Assembly: GCF_002865645.1 (NCBI RefSeq)
Contig: NW_020194575.1
Location: 1,365,247 to 1,429,246, forward strand
Direction: 5' to 3'
Origin: Hyaloscypha bicolor E
Taxonomy: Eukaryota; Ascomycota; Leotiomycetes; Helotiales; Hyaloscyphaceae
DNA: 64,000 nucleotides
The stretch's first letter is position 1, and each line of letters begins with the position of its first letter. The notes under the pieces were generated by a model. The model saw only the letters and a program-made list of their open reading frames with translations, made no database searches and had not been told where the DNA came from. Below, piece by piece: positions 27,330-41,087 of this stretch. The position numbers were made by a program, and so were the translations under genes.

Positions 27330-27805
27330 CTAATTAGTTTACATATATAGATTAGAAAAGATTTTAGATTAGTTCTAAAAGTATTTAATAGCCTAAAACA
27401 AATCTAGTCTATTTTATATTAAAAGAGGAAACTACTTATTAACTTTATAAAAGTATTTAGTAGCTTATAAAAAAGATATCTAGCTCTTACTAATTAATAA
27501 GTAGTTAGTCATTTAACTATCTATCTATTTAATTTCTATTATTCTTTAAAACTAACTTCTTTTAGCCCTAAGATTATTTTTTTAGAAACTATCTTTTCTA
27601 TTTATATAATACTTATATTTATAGGACTCTTTCTCCGGAATATATATCCTATATATATTCTTAAAGCTCTTTAATTACTACTTTAATTTTACTATTAAAT
27701 CGAGTTCTTTGAGCTTTAGATCCTCCCGGAATTATAATATTTTATTTCCTAAATTTCTCGTTATAGACAAAATATTTAAGGGCAAAATATTTATTTTAAT
27801 ACCCT

Positions 27806-27932
27806 ACTAGGTATCTGGTATCTAAACCAGGTATCTGGTATCTTAATAACTAGATATCTGGTATCTTAACTAGGTATTTAAGCTAGATATCTGGTATCTA
27901 AACCAGATATCTAAACCAGGCATCTAGATACC
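27806..27932 (+). repeat. Minisatellite in the Copia-1 leader
   Basis: Imperfect tandem units of about 20 bp built on AGGTATCTGGTATCTAAACC. The corresponding place in Copia-2 (about 42378-42420) has only a short A/T-converted remnant, so the copy number differs between the two elements. Confidence 0.6.
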
Positions 27933-30802
27933 TTTACTACCGAACCCTTTCTATAAACCTACTATAAACTACCTTACCTTTAAACCCCTCCTGCTATAAA
28001 TTATATATATATACTAAGAAGAACCTGAACTCGGTTTAGTATAAATACTAATAAAGAAAAGAAACTAATTAAGAAATAGAAAGATAGTATTAACCTAGTA
28101 ATTATAATAAAGGCTAAACTTTAGGAATATATAACTACTAAGATATATTAGTATATCTTATATAAGAAAAGTAATAATAATCTATAGGATCTATTCTAGA
28201 ATAACTTTAAAAACTTTAATAATATAATATATAATCTAATTAGCTATATACTTATATAAAATCTTCGAACCTAACTTTATTATAGTAATATTTATATTAA
28301 ATAGAACTATAGAAACCTTACTATTATATAATTCTTTATTAATCTTACTTAAAAAGAAATAAAGAATATATAAAACGAAACTAATATTATTAATAATAAT
28401 CTAATTAGAATAGATCTTTTCTAGAGACCTATTATATTAGTTTATTTTACTCTAAATAGAACTAGATATAAGGAAACCAGATAATCTTAGTCGAGAAATC
28501 AAGCTATTTATTTATCTTTTCTAAATTAAGGCTATTTACTACTTTTATCTTTATTATTACTAGTATTATTACCGAACCCGAACTACTATTAATTAGTACT
28601 TACTATTTCTACTAGGAAGCTTATTAGAGAAATAGTAAAAATATATTCCGAAATATAGAAATATAATAGAACTAATAGTAGTTTTAATTATAAATTTATT
28701 ATTTTCCTTAATATTTACTAATATATAGAGCTTTTAGAAGAGGTACTAGTAAGAGCTTTTCCTATTATATTAAAGGGCCTAGTATAAGACCACTTCTATA
28801 ATAGCTAGCTCTTAAGCCATATATATAAAGAGGCCTATATAAATATTTATAACTTCTTTAAAGGCCCCGGTTTCTATTATTAAAATTTAGACAAATAAAA
28901 TACTACTATTTTAGTAATTATAATAGTAAAGAATCCTAAAAAAACAATATTTAAGCTTGTCTAAATACTAATTAATAACCTATATAAATTATAGTATAGC
29001 TTTATTCTTGTTTTATAAAATACCGAATTCCTATATAATAAGATTATTACTTCCTATTAAGGCTTACTAGTATACTAATATATAGTTTCGGACTCTTCTA
29101 ATAATCTCGGCTAGCTTATTAATAAGCTCTAATTATCTATTACTACTTATAAGAAGAAGTAATAAATTATTACTAAAACCTACTTTACTAATTAATAATA
29201 CTATTCTTAAAATCCTTTAAATTACTATCTGTCCAGAAATTATTAATATAGATCTAGCCGCAATTTTAGAAACCGTAATAACTACTTCAAGTCCTATAAT
29301 TATAATAATTATACTTCGAAATTATATTTTATATATAAGAGACCCGAATACTATTTATAGAAGTATATATTAGAGAAATAAGAGGCTAAGAAGGCTTAAT
29401 TCAAGAATAGAAATATTTACTAATTTAGATCCCGAAATACCTATAACTTTAATAAATACTTTAGTAATACTTATATATAGCATATTACTAAATTTAAAGA
29501 AGAAAAGAATAATGAGAATAATAAGAACGAACTAGTAAGTAATGCTTTTAAAGCTTTACTAGTAGAGACGGATAAAAGAAAGAATATTATTCTAATTTCT
29601 ATTTTACTTTTATTAAGAGCTTTCTAGCCGCTCCTATAGCCTTTACTTCTGCTATTTCCATAACTAATACTCTTATAAATAATCTCACTTCCCTTTCTTT
29701 TATATACTAGATAATAAGTAAAAATCATATCTTAAAGCCTATTAAATAAATAGAAAATACCTAGATATTTATAATTAATAATATATTAAGATATAATATT
29801 TACTACTTTTATAAAGTTATAATTACTAGAGCCTTTAGATTCTTAATTACTAGTTCTAACTAATTTCAAGCTTTATAGCAGACTAATAATAGTATTAAAC
29901 TTAATGAAACTATTAAAGATTAAGTTAATATCTAGTTTAATATTAGATTTATATTCTTTATTAGATTTATAATAGTAAGAATACTAATTAGGCAAGTATA
30001 ATTCCATATTATACTTATAAAGACTCTATTTCTATTTAGCTTAGCTAATATAAATAAGCTAGAAGTCTATTTTAATAATCTTACTAATTATTTTATTACT
30101 TTTACTAGATACTTTATACCTGTAATATAACGTTTTAAATACTTTTTCTTACTTTAAAATACTATTCTATAAAGTTTTATTTCCGAATTCTTTATTTATA
30201 ATTCCTGCTTTCTTATAAAGATTAAATTATAATATCTATATTACCGTTTCAGTTATTTATTTATTAGTAAGCTTTGAAATATACTAGAATAAACAGGCTA
30301 TAATATTAATATAAAAGCCCTTAAGTATCTTATAAAGTACTATAAGTAATATTAGAAATTCAGATAATTACTAGAATAATTTAAATTTAATCTAAGAAAT
30401 AATATTAGCTTTAACTACTTTATTATTATTAATATTTTCTATATTTCTAGTAAGTCTATATTCTATATTATTAATAAAGGTATTAGATATTAAGCTAACT
30501 AATAGCTTTAAAATATTAGTATATTATATATTTGAAATACCCTAAAATAATATTGGATTAATACCTATTTAGGCTCTCTTAATTAGATTATAGTAGATAC
30601 CGGAAAGTAGTTTACTAGTAAGAAGTTTGCTTAGCTTATAAATACTATAAGAATCAAGGTCAAAATTATTTTTATAGAAGCTTATAGTTCTATCGGAATT
30701 ATAGAATACTACTATGGCCTGATTTAATATACTTATCTTATTATTATAGCCGAAATTAATAGAATTAATAAGAATATTATACTTCAAATAGCTTTTAAGA
30801 CT

Positions 30803-30807
30803 ATTAA
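30803..30807. repeat. Target-site duplication of gypsy B (left copy, ATTAA)
   Basis: ATTAA before the left LTR and again at 37510-37514 after the right LTR. The uninterrupted site can be read in Copia-2 near 45205, which confirms the insertion point. Confidence 0.8.
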
Positions 30808-31080
30808 TATTACGATTCCCAGATACCCGGTATCTGAGATGCCTCGCCAGATACCAGATGCCTCCTATACACACGTGATGCGGCCGCCTTACTAGGGAAA
30901 TATGCTTGGAATATACTAGAGATATTTAGAAAGCTAGCCCCTTCGGGACTAGTATATTATAGGATATATATACTTCCTTATAGCTTCCTATATTCTAGTT
31001 TTCCCTTTTTTAGCTTTGAATTATCTTTATAAAAGACCTTTTATCTTACTTTTTAAGCCCTAAATACTATACTTATAATA
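30808..31080 (+). repeat. Gypsy B 5' LTR
   Basis: 273 bp, starting TATTACGATTCCC and ending CTTATAATA. The AGATACCCGGTATCT dyad lies just inside the 5' end. It keeps several G/C-rich words (GCGGCCGCC) lost from other copies, so it is one of the less mutated LTRs of the family. Confidence 0.85.
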
Positions 31081-32748
31081 ATATTTAAAGCTTACTTTCT
31101 TTAATCCTATAAAGGATTTCAAATAAACTAATTCAGAACTATTAGTAATATAGGCACTACTAAGATAATAAAACCTTAGAAATACGAGTAATAAACTCTA
31201 GAATAATAAAAGCAAAAAGCTTTAGAACTCTTAGAGAAATTAGGTATTTATATCTTTATAAATATATACTAGTAATATATTAGAAATTCTCTCGAAAACC
31301 CAAAAATTAAAGAACCTTAAATAAAGGCTACTCTTTAACCAAGTCCTAGAATAATAGGTACCTATAGGCCAGTAACCTGACTACTATTCTCAAGTTCTAT
31401 CCTATAACCTTATAGGCCCTATATATATACTAGTAATAAGATTACTAGAGAAAATATAATAAAGGAAAAGTATAATAGGTTAATTTCCTAAAATACTATA
31501 TAACCAGGAACTATATTAACTTCTACTAAGGCTTCTAGTAAAGCTCCTACTAATTCAGATCGTTTTATTAGCGGCTCTTCCCGAACTAAATATTCTATTA
31601 GTATTTCTAGAGAATTTATAAATAAATCTATAAAAATAGAACTTTCTGCTTTTATTATAAAGCTTCTAGAAACTAAAAACCATATTACTACTAGAGAATT
31701 ATATAAATAGGCCAAGAAACCCGATATTTTATTCTTAGATATTAATATTATTATAAAGAGCTACTAGGAAAATATCTAAAGAGCTATTTTATATAAGAAT
31801 ACCTATAGCTATAATAAAGCTATTCTCGAGAATACTAAGCTCTATAATACTAAGCTCGAGAATAATATTAAATACTATATAGCTATAGTAAATTGGCTTA
31901 TAGTAGTTCTAACTATTTCTACTTTATTTATTCTAACTATTTTAAACCTTTCTTAAAAGAATTCCGAATTATCTCTTATTTATTCCTGTTTAGGATTTCC
32001 TATATCTTATACTTTCTTTAAAAATACTAGAGTTACTAAGCTTTTAGATCTAACTCTCTTTACTAGAGATTATACTATTTTTAATAACTAGCTAGTTTAG
32101 ATTAAGAATAAGCTATAAGGAAATACTAATTTATATTTCTTAAAAAATCTCAAAATTATCTATATTTCTAGTAAATTTACTAGTAATATTCTTACCCTAA
32201 CTAATTCTTATATAAATAAAAATAGTCCGAATTAATACTATTAGCTTTTAGAGCTTTATTCCTATCGAAAGAAGCTATACTCTAACCCTAATAAGATATA
32301 GAATACTTACTATAACTTTAGTAAGCTTTAAATATACTCTAATTAAGTATTTCAGGAATTCTATATTCTCTTCTTATAACTATTTATAAAAGGCAATATT
32401 AATCTTTAAGATATTAAGTATAAACTAAATAAGAAGCTTTTATTAAAGCTCTAGGAATTAGTATATATATATTATAATAATTCTTTTATTAATACTACTT
32501 GCTTTATTTAGTATTATATTACTAATAATTAGTAAATTAAGGCTATATATAAGAAAACTAAGAAGTATAAGAAAGCAGAAGCTATTCTAGTCAAGTTTAC
32601 TTCTAGTACTATATCCTTATATATTCCTAAGAAGTATATTCCTAAGGAAAAGCCTAAGAAGCCTATATTAATTACTTTTATTAAGTATATATCCTCTTAT
32701 AAATATAAGTAATATTCTATAAAGACTAAGAATCTCTTAATTATTAAA

Positions 32749-32790
32749 TACTATAACTATAATAAGTTCGGCTACTATATTAGATACTAT
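32749..32790 (+). pseudogene. Gypsy B gag zinc knuckle with all ligands changed to Tyr
   Basis: The frame reads Y-Y-N-Y-N-K-F-G-Y-Y-I-R-Y-Y. The spacing is exactly C-X2-C-X4-H-X4-C, with TAT/TAC codons at each of the four ligand positions. TGT/TGC to TAT/TAC is G-to-A and CAC to TAC is C-to-T. This is both good evidence for a gag nucleocapsid and a record of RIP. Confidence 0.75.
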
Positions 32791-35700
32791 CCGGTTTTAT
32801 ATAATAAAGAAATTAAAATAGCTCTTTCTAGAATCGAGCCGAACTTAGTTCCTATTTTACTAGAATATACTATTTTAGTAAAGTATTTAGAGAATTCAAG
32901 CTCTAATTCTAATATAGAACCGGGAAATAAGTACTTCTAAAAAAAGTCTTTATTTTAGGGACTTATAATATAAATTTAGTAGAAATTAACTTGACTTGTC
33001 TAATAGGAGAAAATACTCTTATAATGCCCTATATTATTAGTATAAATAAATTAGAAATCAAGTTTTCTTCTCTTATTAATACTAGAGCTAATAGTTATAC
33101 TCTTATTAATATAAAGCTTACTTAGCTTATAAAATAATTCTTAGGAATAGAACTATAACCCCTTCTTTTATCCTATATTATATATGGTTTTAATAAAAAA
33201 CTAGCTAAGTTTACTAAGAAATATATAGAAGTCTTACTTCTAATTAATAAATAAAGTATTAATATACCTATAATTATTCTAAACCTTAGAGATTATAATA
33301 TTATTCTTAGTAGGAAATAGGTAATATATATTAATATTCTAGTTAATTATAAAAGATATAGGCTTATATAGCTAAAGAATAAGCCTAAATCTATATAATT
33401 TAGTTATATTATTAGTACTTTATAATAATAGCTAGAGAAGTAACCTAATAAGAAATATTAAAAGAATACTAATTAACGAGATTTTATTATAAGCTATTCC
33501 TAGAAACCTTCTATTCTAAAGCAGTTTTCTTCTTTTTGAACTAATTAGAGAGAATTATATAAGATTATAGAAAAGAAGCTTTTATAGCCTAATTAAGATA
33601 TAATACCCAAATAAAAGCCGAAAAAGCAAAAAGAGATCCTTAATAAAGAGTAAATATTAGACCTAGCTATTCTTATCTCTATAATATTTAATTATATAGC
33701 TAAAAGAAAAGATAATATTATTAGTTAAATCTCTATTTATAAGATTAATAAGAAGCTTAAAGCTCAGAAAAAAGAAGCTATCTCTGGCCTAGAGAATTAA
33801 TAACTAGGAGAAATAAAGCTTTAGTAATTATAGAAAATATTATTCCCGGAACTTAAGAAATATGCCTCTGTTTTCTCTAAAAAAAGAATCTAATATTCTT
33901 TCTTTCTATAAACTATATAATTATAAGATTTAGATTAAAGGCCTAAAGAAAACCAAAAGTATTAGATATTAACTTCTCTAATAATAGTTTACTTAAAAGC
34001 TTCTATAAATCAAGTATTTCTTAGAGAATAATCTAGCTAAGGGCTTTATTAAAGCTAGTTAGGCTTTTTTTGCTTTACTAGTTCTTTTTATAAAGAAAGC
34101 AAACGGAGATTTATACTTCTATATTAATTTCTGCTGCCTAAATAATATTATCTAGAAGAATTAATATCCCCTTTCTCTTATTAATAAAACTTTAAGTTAA
34201 TTATCTAAGGCTAGAATCTATATTAAATTAGATATCTGCTAAGCTTTCTATTATATAGCTATAGATCCGGACTCTCAGGAGCTAATAATATTCCGTATTT
34301 ACTATAGAGTATATAAATATAATATTCTCTAGAAAAGTCTTATAAATAGTTCGGCTATATATTAATACTATATAAATAATATACTTTTTAAATATCTAGA
34401 TAACTTTTATATAATATATTTTAATAATATTCTTATTTACTTAGAAAACCTAGTAAAGTATAAATAATATATATAAAAAGTACTAGACTACTTATATCTT
34501 ACTAGCTTCTAAATAAATATTAAGAAATTGAAATTTAAAGTTATATATATAAAGTACTTAGGCTTTATTATCTTTATATCTAATATTAAAATAGATTCTA
34601 ATAAAGTTAAAGTAATATATAACTAGTAACCCCCAAAAATAGTTAAAGATATATAGTTCTTTCTCGGCTTCTATAACTTTTATAAATACTTTATTAGAGA
34701 ATATAAATAAATTACTAGATCTCTTATTTTACTTATAAAAAAGAGTATTTCTTTTAAGTAATTCGAGTAATACTAAGAGGCTTTTACCTGCCTAAAGAAA
34801 GCTATAATTTCTATTCTAGTTTTATAATACTATAATTTAGATCTGCCTATAATAGTAGAAATAAATATATTTAAAGAAGTAGTTACTAGCCTATTCTCTT
34901 AATAAGACCCAGAAATAGGCCTTTAGTATTCTATAACTTATTTTTCTAAAATCATATTTCTAGTAAAGCTTAATTATAATATATATAATAAGGAAATACT
35001 TATTATAGTTCGAGTATTAGAGAAATAGAGAACTAAACTAGAGGGCCTTTAGGATACTTTCTTTAAAGTTTATTCTAATTACTATATCTTAAAATACTTT
35101 ATAACTATTAAGAAGCTCTCTTTTTAATAAGCTAAATAGGCTAAGCTCTTATTTTATTATTACTTCAAGTTTATATATTATTCTAGAAAATCAAATAAGT
35201 AAGTAGATACTTTATTATAAAAATAAGATAAAGTAGATACTTAGGACCAGATTAAGAAAAATCTATAAACTCAAATACTTCTTCCTAAAAATAAGATTAA
35301 TCCGGAGATTATCTATAACTTATAGCTTATAGTAATACTTTATAAGATTGGCTTACTTAATCCGGAATTCGGCTCTAAAAACCAAGTATATATTAAAGAT
35401 TTTCCGGAGAAAAATATTCCTATTAGAGATATAATTTCTCTAGAAGAAAATATTCTTTTAAAAGCTTTACTAGTAAACTCTATTATAGTAGCCCCTATAG
35501 AAGTACTATTAGAGGCTCCCGCCGAATATAGTAGTTTATAACTTATAAATAAGATCCTATAAGATAATTATATATTACCGGATCTAGAGAAGCTATATAT
35601 AATAACCCAAGCCAAAAGTAATATCTAGATACTATAAAACGGCCTCTTTTTATACTATAAAAAACTTTATATTATAAAGAATGAAATAATTCCCGGACTA

Positions 35701-37089
35701 CTTTTATAAACTACTCTAATTTATAAAATATATAATAAATCCCTTTCTAGATATCCTAAATATATAAAGCTCTATTAGTTATTAAAGAAATAATATTACT
35801 AGTTATCTATAAGTAAGAATATTAATTAATACTATAGTAATTACTATACTTATAAGAGATTATATATACCTAGAAATAAGAAGCCTGGTTTGCTTTATTT
35901 TCTTCTAGTTCCTAATTACTTCTAGTAATATATTATTATAAACTTTAAGAGCTATCTAGAAAGCAAATCAGTCTATAATATAATTATTATATTTGTAAAT
36001 TACTTGTCCAAGTACCTAATTATAATTTCTATACGAGATATAATTATAGCTAAATAGCTAGTATCTCTATTTTTACTTTATATAATATACTAAGTAAGTA
36101 TTCCAGAAATAATTATATTAAATTAGGAATACTAATTTATATCCGATTTTTAAAGTAAATTCTATACGAGAATTAGTATAAAGCTTAAGCTCTTTATAAC
36201 TAATTATCCCCAAACGGATAAATAAATGGAGATTATTAATTAGTACTTTAATTAGAGATTATACCCGTATTTTAACTATTATTAGAATAACTAGAATAAA
36301 TAGGTTACTATAATTAATTATTAATAAGCCTTCCTTTAGTACGAAACTATTAGCTAGTTCCTATTTATAACTAAAAAGGGCTACGAGCCTTATATTTCTC
36401 TGGACTAGAACTTCTCTATTAAAGCTAACTTATCTAAAGAGAAACTAAATAGGAATAAAGCTAAAGTATTAGTAAATTAATTATATAAATTATAGTAACT
36501 TGCCTAAGGCTATATAAAGCAAGTATAGAAATAATATATAATATAAGCTAATAAATACTGCCGTCTAATTAATTTCAAAGTAGGGAATAAAGTATAGGTT
36601 ACTATAAAGTACTAGAAATCCGATTATCCGAGCCAAAAGCTAGAGAACTAAATAGAGAGCCTATTTAAGATTCTAGAATAGTATAGCTATTTATTTCTCC
36701 TAAAACTACTAGAAACCATAAAGATATATCTAGTTTTCTATATAGAGAAGCTATAAAAAGACTTCTAGAATTCTCTATTAGGTTAAGCAAATCCGGAACT
36801 GCCCCTATTAATACTAGAGAATAGTAAATAAGAATATAGTATTAAATAGGTTATTATAGTTAAGCTAGTAAGAAATAGACTAAAGTATAGAATTTAGTAA
36901 GTTAGTTAGGATAAAGATCTAGTATAGTATCTAGCTTTAATACTAAGTAATAATTCTCTGGTTTTATAAAGTTTCTATAATAATAATAATAATATACTAG
37001 GACCTTTATAAAACCTATAATACTAGCTAGACTATATAAAAAATAATACTTATCTAGAACTATACGGAAATAATAATAAATCCTTCTAG

Positions 37090-37124
37090 ATTATATAGTA
37101 AAAGCACCGGCCTTTTATATATAA
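37090..37124. repeat. Recurring ~36-bp palindrome, copy in gypsy B
   Basis: It has a CACCGG-type centre and CCTTTTATATATAA right arm. It lies about 110 bp upstream of the 3' LTR, the same relative place as in gypsy A and Copia-1. Confidence 0.6.
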
Positions 37125-37236
37125 TATCTATATCCGAGATACTAGTTTTACTTTAGAAAGAAGTATAGTACGAAATTAGATAGATTAATAGCTTATATAA
37201 AGCTCGGGAACAAGCTTATTATAAAGGGGGAAATAA

Positions 37237-37509
37237 TATTATAATTCCCAGATATTCGGTATCTGAGATATCTTACTAGATACTAGATATCTTCTAGATA
37301 TATCTAATATAGCCGCCTTACTAGGGAAATATACTTGGAATATACTAGAGATATTTAGAAGGCTAGCCCCTTCGGGACTAGTATACTATAGGATATATAT
37401 ACTCCTTTATAGCCTCCTATATTCTAGTTTTCTCTTCCTTAGCTTTAAATCGTCTTTATAAAAGACCTTTTATCTTATTTTCCAAGCCTTAAATACTATA
37501 TCTATAATA
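37237..37509 (+). repeat. Gypsy B 3' LTR
   Basis: 273 bp, the same length as the 5' LTR, preceded by a purine-rich tract and followed by ATTAA (37510-37514). Confidence 0.85.
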
Positions 37510-37514
37510 ATTAA

Positions 37515-39788
37515 TAATTTTACTAGACCTAATAGTATTATTCTAACTCTCTTGATTTATAGTACTTTATCTTAAATAATTAAATATAATATCCTATTAC
37601 TAACTATATTATAATAATTAATAGTACTTAAGAAAGTAATAATAGAAATTCAGAAGCTTTAAGCTAGATACCAGATTATAAATACCCTAAATACCCGAAA
37701 TAGTTCTAGTATTACTAATATTTATAAACTTCTTTTAAATTCGGATATTCTTATATAATATAAAGAGAATACTAGTTAATCTAGTAATTAGAATAGGCTA
37801 TATAAGCTAGTAGCTATTAACGGGGAGAACTATATACTAGCTTTACTATATAGCAATATTATCTTTTATTTAATCTCTATAAAGCCCTTTTATATAGGAG
37901 ATATTAAGGTTATTACTAATGGCCCCGAATCTGAACCTATTTTCGAACTTTATAGTAAGGCTAAAGGTAATACAGATATGATTTCTCCTACTATTCCTAC
38001 TATTTTACTAAAGTATAGCAAAGAATACTCTTATAAGAACCCGGATATTATAGTATTTCTATAAGATAATAACTTATATAAGAACTCCTATTAAGTTAAA
38101 GTTACTAGCCTTTTAGAAAAGAATATATTTGAGATTATTTTTAGATCTCAGGTACTAAAAAAATATATATCTTTAATTCCCGGTTTATTAATAAGATTAA
38201 GAATAAGGGTATAAAGAGAGAACTTAAGAAATCGAGACTAGTTATTTAGGCTTATAATAATAATAAGAAATATATAATATTAATATAATTGCCTATTATT
38301 TAATATATTAGCTAGAGAATTATTCTTAGTATTACTACTATAATAATAGATATTATAGAACTATATTTATATAATATCTCGCAAGCTTATATCTAATTAA
38401 TAATCTTGCTTAATTATAATTTTTATATTAACTCACTTTATAAGCTTACTAGAAAGCTAAATCTAAATAATAATTCGGTTCTAAAAGTTATAAAACTATT
38501 ATATAGTATACCGGAAGCTAGAAACTATTAGTTTAAGACTTACTATTCCTATTATATTAATAAGCTTTCTATAAAATAGTTAACTTATAACCCTTGCCTC
38601 TTTTATAATAAATAACTTTTCGGAATTATTAGTTTTTAAACTAATAATTTTATAAAAATAAAATAACTAAAGCTCTAAGAGGCTAAGTTCTTGGCTAAGA
38701 AATATAAATGCCTTACTATTAACTATAATCTCAAGTTTAATAGAGATATTATTTATATAAATATTACTAGAATTACTCTTATATAAGAATACTAGTATAA
38801 AAACCTTCGAACCGTTTCTATAAAGAATATTACTACTATAAGTAGTAGGGGTACTATTTATTAAGATCTTTCTATTAAGAACTAATATATTACCTAATAT
38901 ACTAGAGAAGTATATATTATATTAGTCTATTAACTAGAAGCTTTATATAACTTATTAATTACTATTTAAGCTATTAAATCCTTGGAAACTAATATAAAGG
39001 TACTTAATAAACATATTTAATAACAAATTAAGAATATTACTAAAGAATTAAGATTTGTAAAGCTAGTAAAAAAGTCCTTATATTTAATTATTTTTATAGA
39101 TACTTTATTTATAAATAATAGAGATCTTTTCTCCTAAATTAAATATATTCTAGTTCTAGTAAATAGAACTAGATATACTAATATTATTTACTAGTTCTCT
39201 ACTAATTATAAGAGAGTTACTAGAAGTATTCTAGCTTCGGAACTTTATAGTATGACTTATAACTTTAATATAAGCGCTTTAGTCAAATCTATAATTAATA
39301 AAGTACTAGAAATAGAACTACTACTAGTAGTTTATACGGATTTGAAGTTATTATATAAATGCCTTATTAAATTAGAAACTACTCGAGAAAAGTATTTAAT
39401 AATTAATATAATATATTTTTACTAGGTATATAAATAATAAGAGATTATAGAAGTTAAATAAATTAAGGGAAAATTAAATCCTACCGATTTTATAACGAAA
39501 TTAAAGCTAATAAATATCCTTAAGTACCTAATTAATACGAATACTATATAATTAGATATAAAGAAATAGGTCGAATATAAATAGAATAGGAAATAGATAT
39601 ATGAAATAGAAAGATATTATAAGAAGAGAAGTTATATATAAAAGGCTATAGCCTTTAGTATATAACTAAAATCTCGGAAGTAATATAGATATATAAAGTA
39701 TTTGGGAAATCTAGTACTAGGCCGGATTAGGGAATTTATATATAATTAGAAAGAAATACTATTTTTTGCGTTTTTAGAGAGTTTCTAG
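37515..39788 (+). mobile_element. Copia-1, right part: pol with RT and RNase H (RIP-mutated)
   Basis: Resumes the Copia reading frame after gypsy B. Recognisable Copia RT/RNase H words are ARNYQFKTYYSYYINKLS near 38.52 kb (Q at a TAG), LTYNPCLFYN near 38.58 kb, and RNase H ILVLVNRTRYTNIIY and SILASELYSM near 39.15-39.25 kb, ending with LNPTDFITK near 39.48 kb. It aligns with Copia-2 at 45.2-45.65 and 47.55-49.38 kb. Stops are dense. Confidence 0.75.
39631..39666. repeat. Recurring ~36-bp palindrome, copy in Copia-1
   Basis: GTTATATATAAAAGGCTA pairs with TAGCCTTTAGTATATAAC. It is located about 120 bp upstream of the 3' LTR. In Copia-2 the same place (49247-49258) carries only the outer 12 bases. 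Confidence 0.7.
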
Positions 39789-40101
39789 TATTAGTATAGC
39801 TATTCTTTTGGGAGTTATATATATAGTTACGAGATACGGGATACGGGATATAGATAATAGAATATAGGTAATAAAATATAGGTAATAGGATATAGGATAC
39901 AGGATATAGTTATATAACCTCGTATCCTATTAGTAACTCGACTAGTAAACTAGATTTCTTTAGGCTTAGTAGATTTAGGAATTATATATTAATATTATAA
40001 TACTATAATTCCTACTTCTAAATAATAATAACTTTACTAACTAATATAATAAGTATTTCTATACCTATATAATAGTACTATATATTACTAGTAAACTAAT
40101 A
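39789..40101 (+). repeat. Copia-1 3' LTR
   Basis: 313 bp partner of 27017-27329. The flanking 5-mers are TAAAC on the left and TTAAC on the right, matching at four of five positions, so the target duplication is imperfect or the ends are one base off. Confidence 0.75.
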
Positions 40102-40106
40102 TTAAC

Positions 40107-40998
40107 TAATACGGGAATAATTATAATACTTTACTATTTTACTAGTAAATTTAGTATTATATAATTATATAATAATATATATAATTATAGTAATTAGAAT
40201 ACTAAACTTTTATATTTGTAAGCTTTTCTTCTTATAAGTCTATATTTTTAGTAATATTTTTAGGTATTATAAAACCAAAGTTACCTATTTTACTTTATAG
40301 TTTCTTTATAATTATAGATTAAAGCCTTATATTATTTAAGTATATATAATAAAAAAGAATAAATTAAGTTTAGAATACTTTTAAATTCATTTCTAAAAAT
40401 AAAATAAAAGTATCTAAAATAGTTATAAGGCTTATTTCTTAGTAAAATGCCCTAAAAATATAAACTTATATTTATAGGCTTATTAGTTTAGAATTCTCGA
40501 AATAGAATTACTTTATTTTATTTTTTAAACCCAGAAACCCGGTCTTATAATAATAGCTATAATATATTATATTTATTAAAAACTAATCGAATGGGTTTTA
40601 TTTAAATCCTCTATAAGATTAAAGAATAAATAAGCTTTAAGTTATATTATAAATATAAGATCTAGAGCCTAAAAAGCAAAGTTAAACTATTTTTATTCCG
40701 ATAATTTAAAGCTAAAGAAAAGAAAAAAATCTTAAAAAAGCTTCGGATTTAAATAATTATAAGCTATATATAAGTCTATATATTAGCTTATGCTTATAAT
40801 ATATAACCTCGACTTATATTTCCCGATTTTAACTCTATATATCTAGCTAGTTCTAATCTAACCCCTATTAGTACTATATATTATAATAATTATAATAGTA
40901 TATACTATTTAAAATATTTATAAATATTTATAAATAAAGTCTATTATTTTATTTTATTTATTATTTATACTAATTATAATATCTTAATTATTACTAGA

Positions 40999-41087
<89 letters not shown>

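Larger units (their letters stand above)
27330..30807 (+). mobile_element. Copia-1, left part: leader, gag and start of pol (RIP-mutated)
   Basis: Plus-strand Ty1/Copia relic. The leader (27330-27990) holds a small minisatellite. A gag-like region follows; a degraded zinc-finger-like stretch (SYNYNNY..., with Tyr where Cys is expected) lies near 29.3 kb. The sequence aligns along its length with Copia-2 from 41837 to about 45230. It is cut by gypsy B at 30808. Stops are dense and it is inactive. Confidence 0.75.
30808..37509 (+). mobile_element. Gypsy B (family G1): complete but RIP-inactivated Ty3/gypsy element
   Basis: 6702-bp element in plus orientation with 273-bp LTRs and an ATTAA duplication, inserted in Copia-1. 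The order is 5' LTR, gag (from about 31.5 kb), a zinc knuckle at 32749-32790, RT at about 34.06-34.45 kb (LFIKKANGDLYFYINF, then YFNNILIY for the YxDD motif), RNase H and integrase to about 36.7 kb, a palindrome, a polypurine tract (AAAGGGGGAAATAA ending at 37236) and the 3' LTR. All four metal ligands of the CCHC knuckle have become Tyr, as G-to-A or C-to-T changes would cause. It is not functional. Confidence 0.85.

Noticed and set aside
30569..30874. Minus-strand frame of 101 codons
   Set aside because: It spans the Copia-1/gypsy B junction and the antisense of the LTR; no protein features.
31488..31715. Minus-strand frame of 75 codons in gypsy B
   Set aside because: Antisense shadow of the plus-strand gag region; the element is coding on the other strand.
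40999..41086. TTA array as part of a CRISPR-like or regulated repeat
   Set aside because: Pure trinucleotide run without spacers; an ordinary microsatellite.
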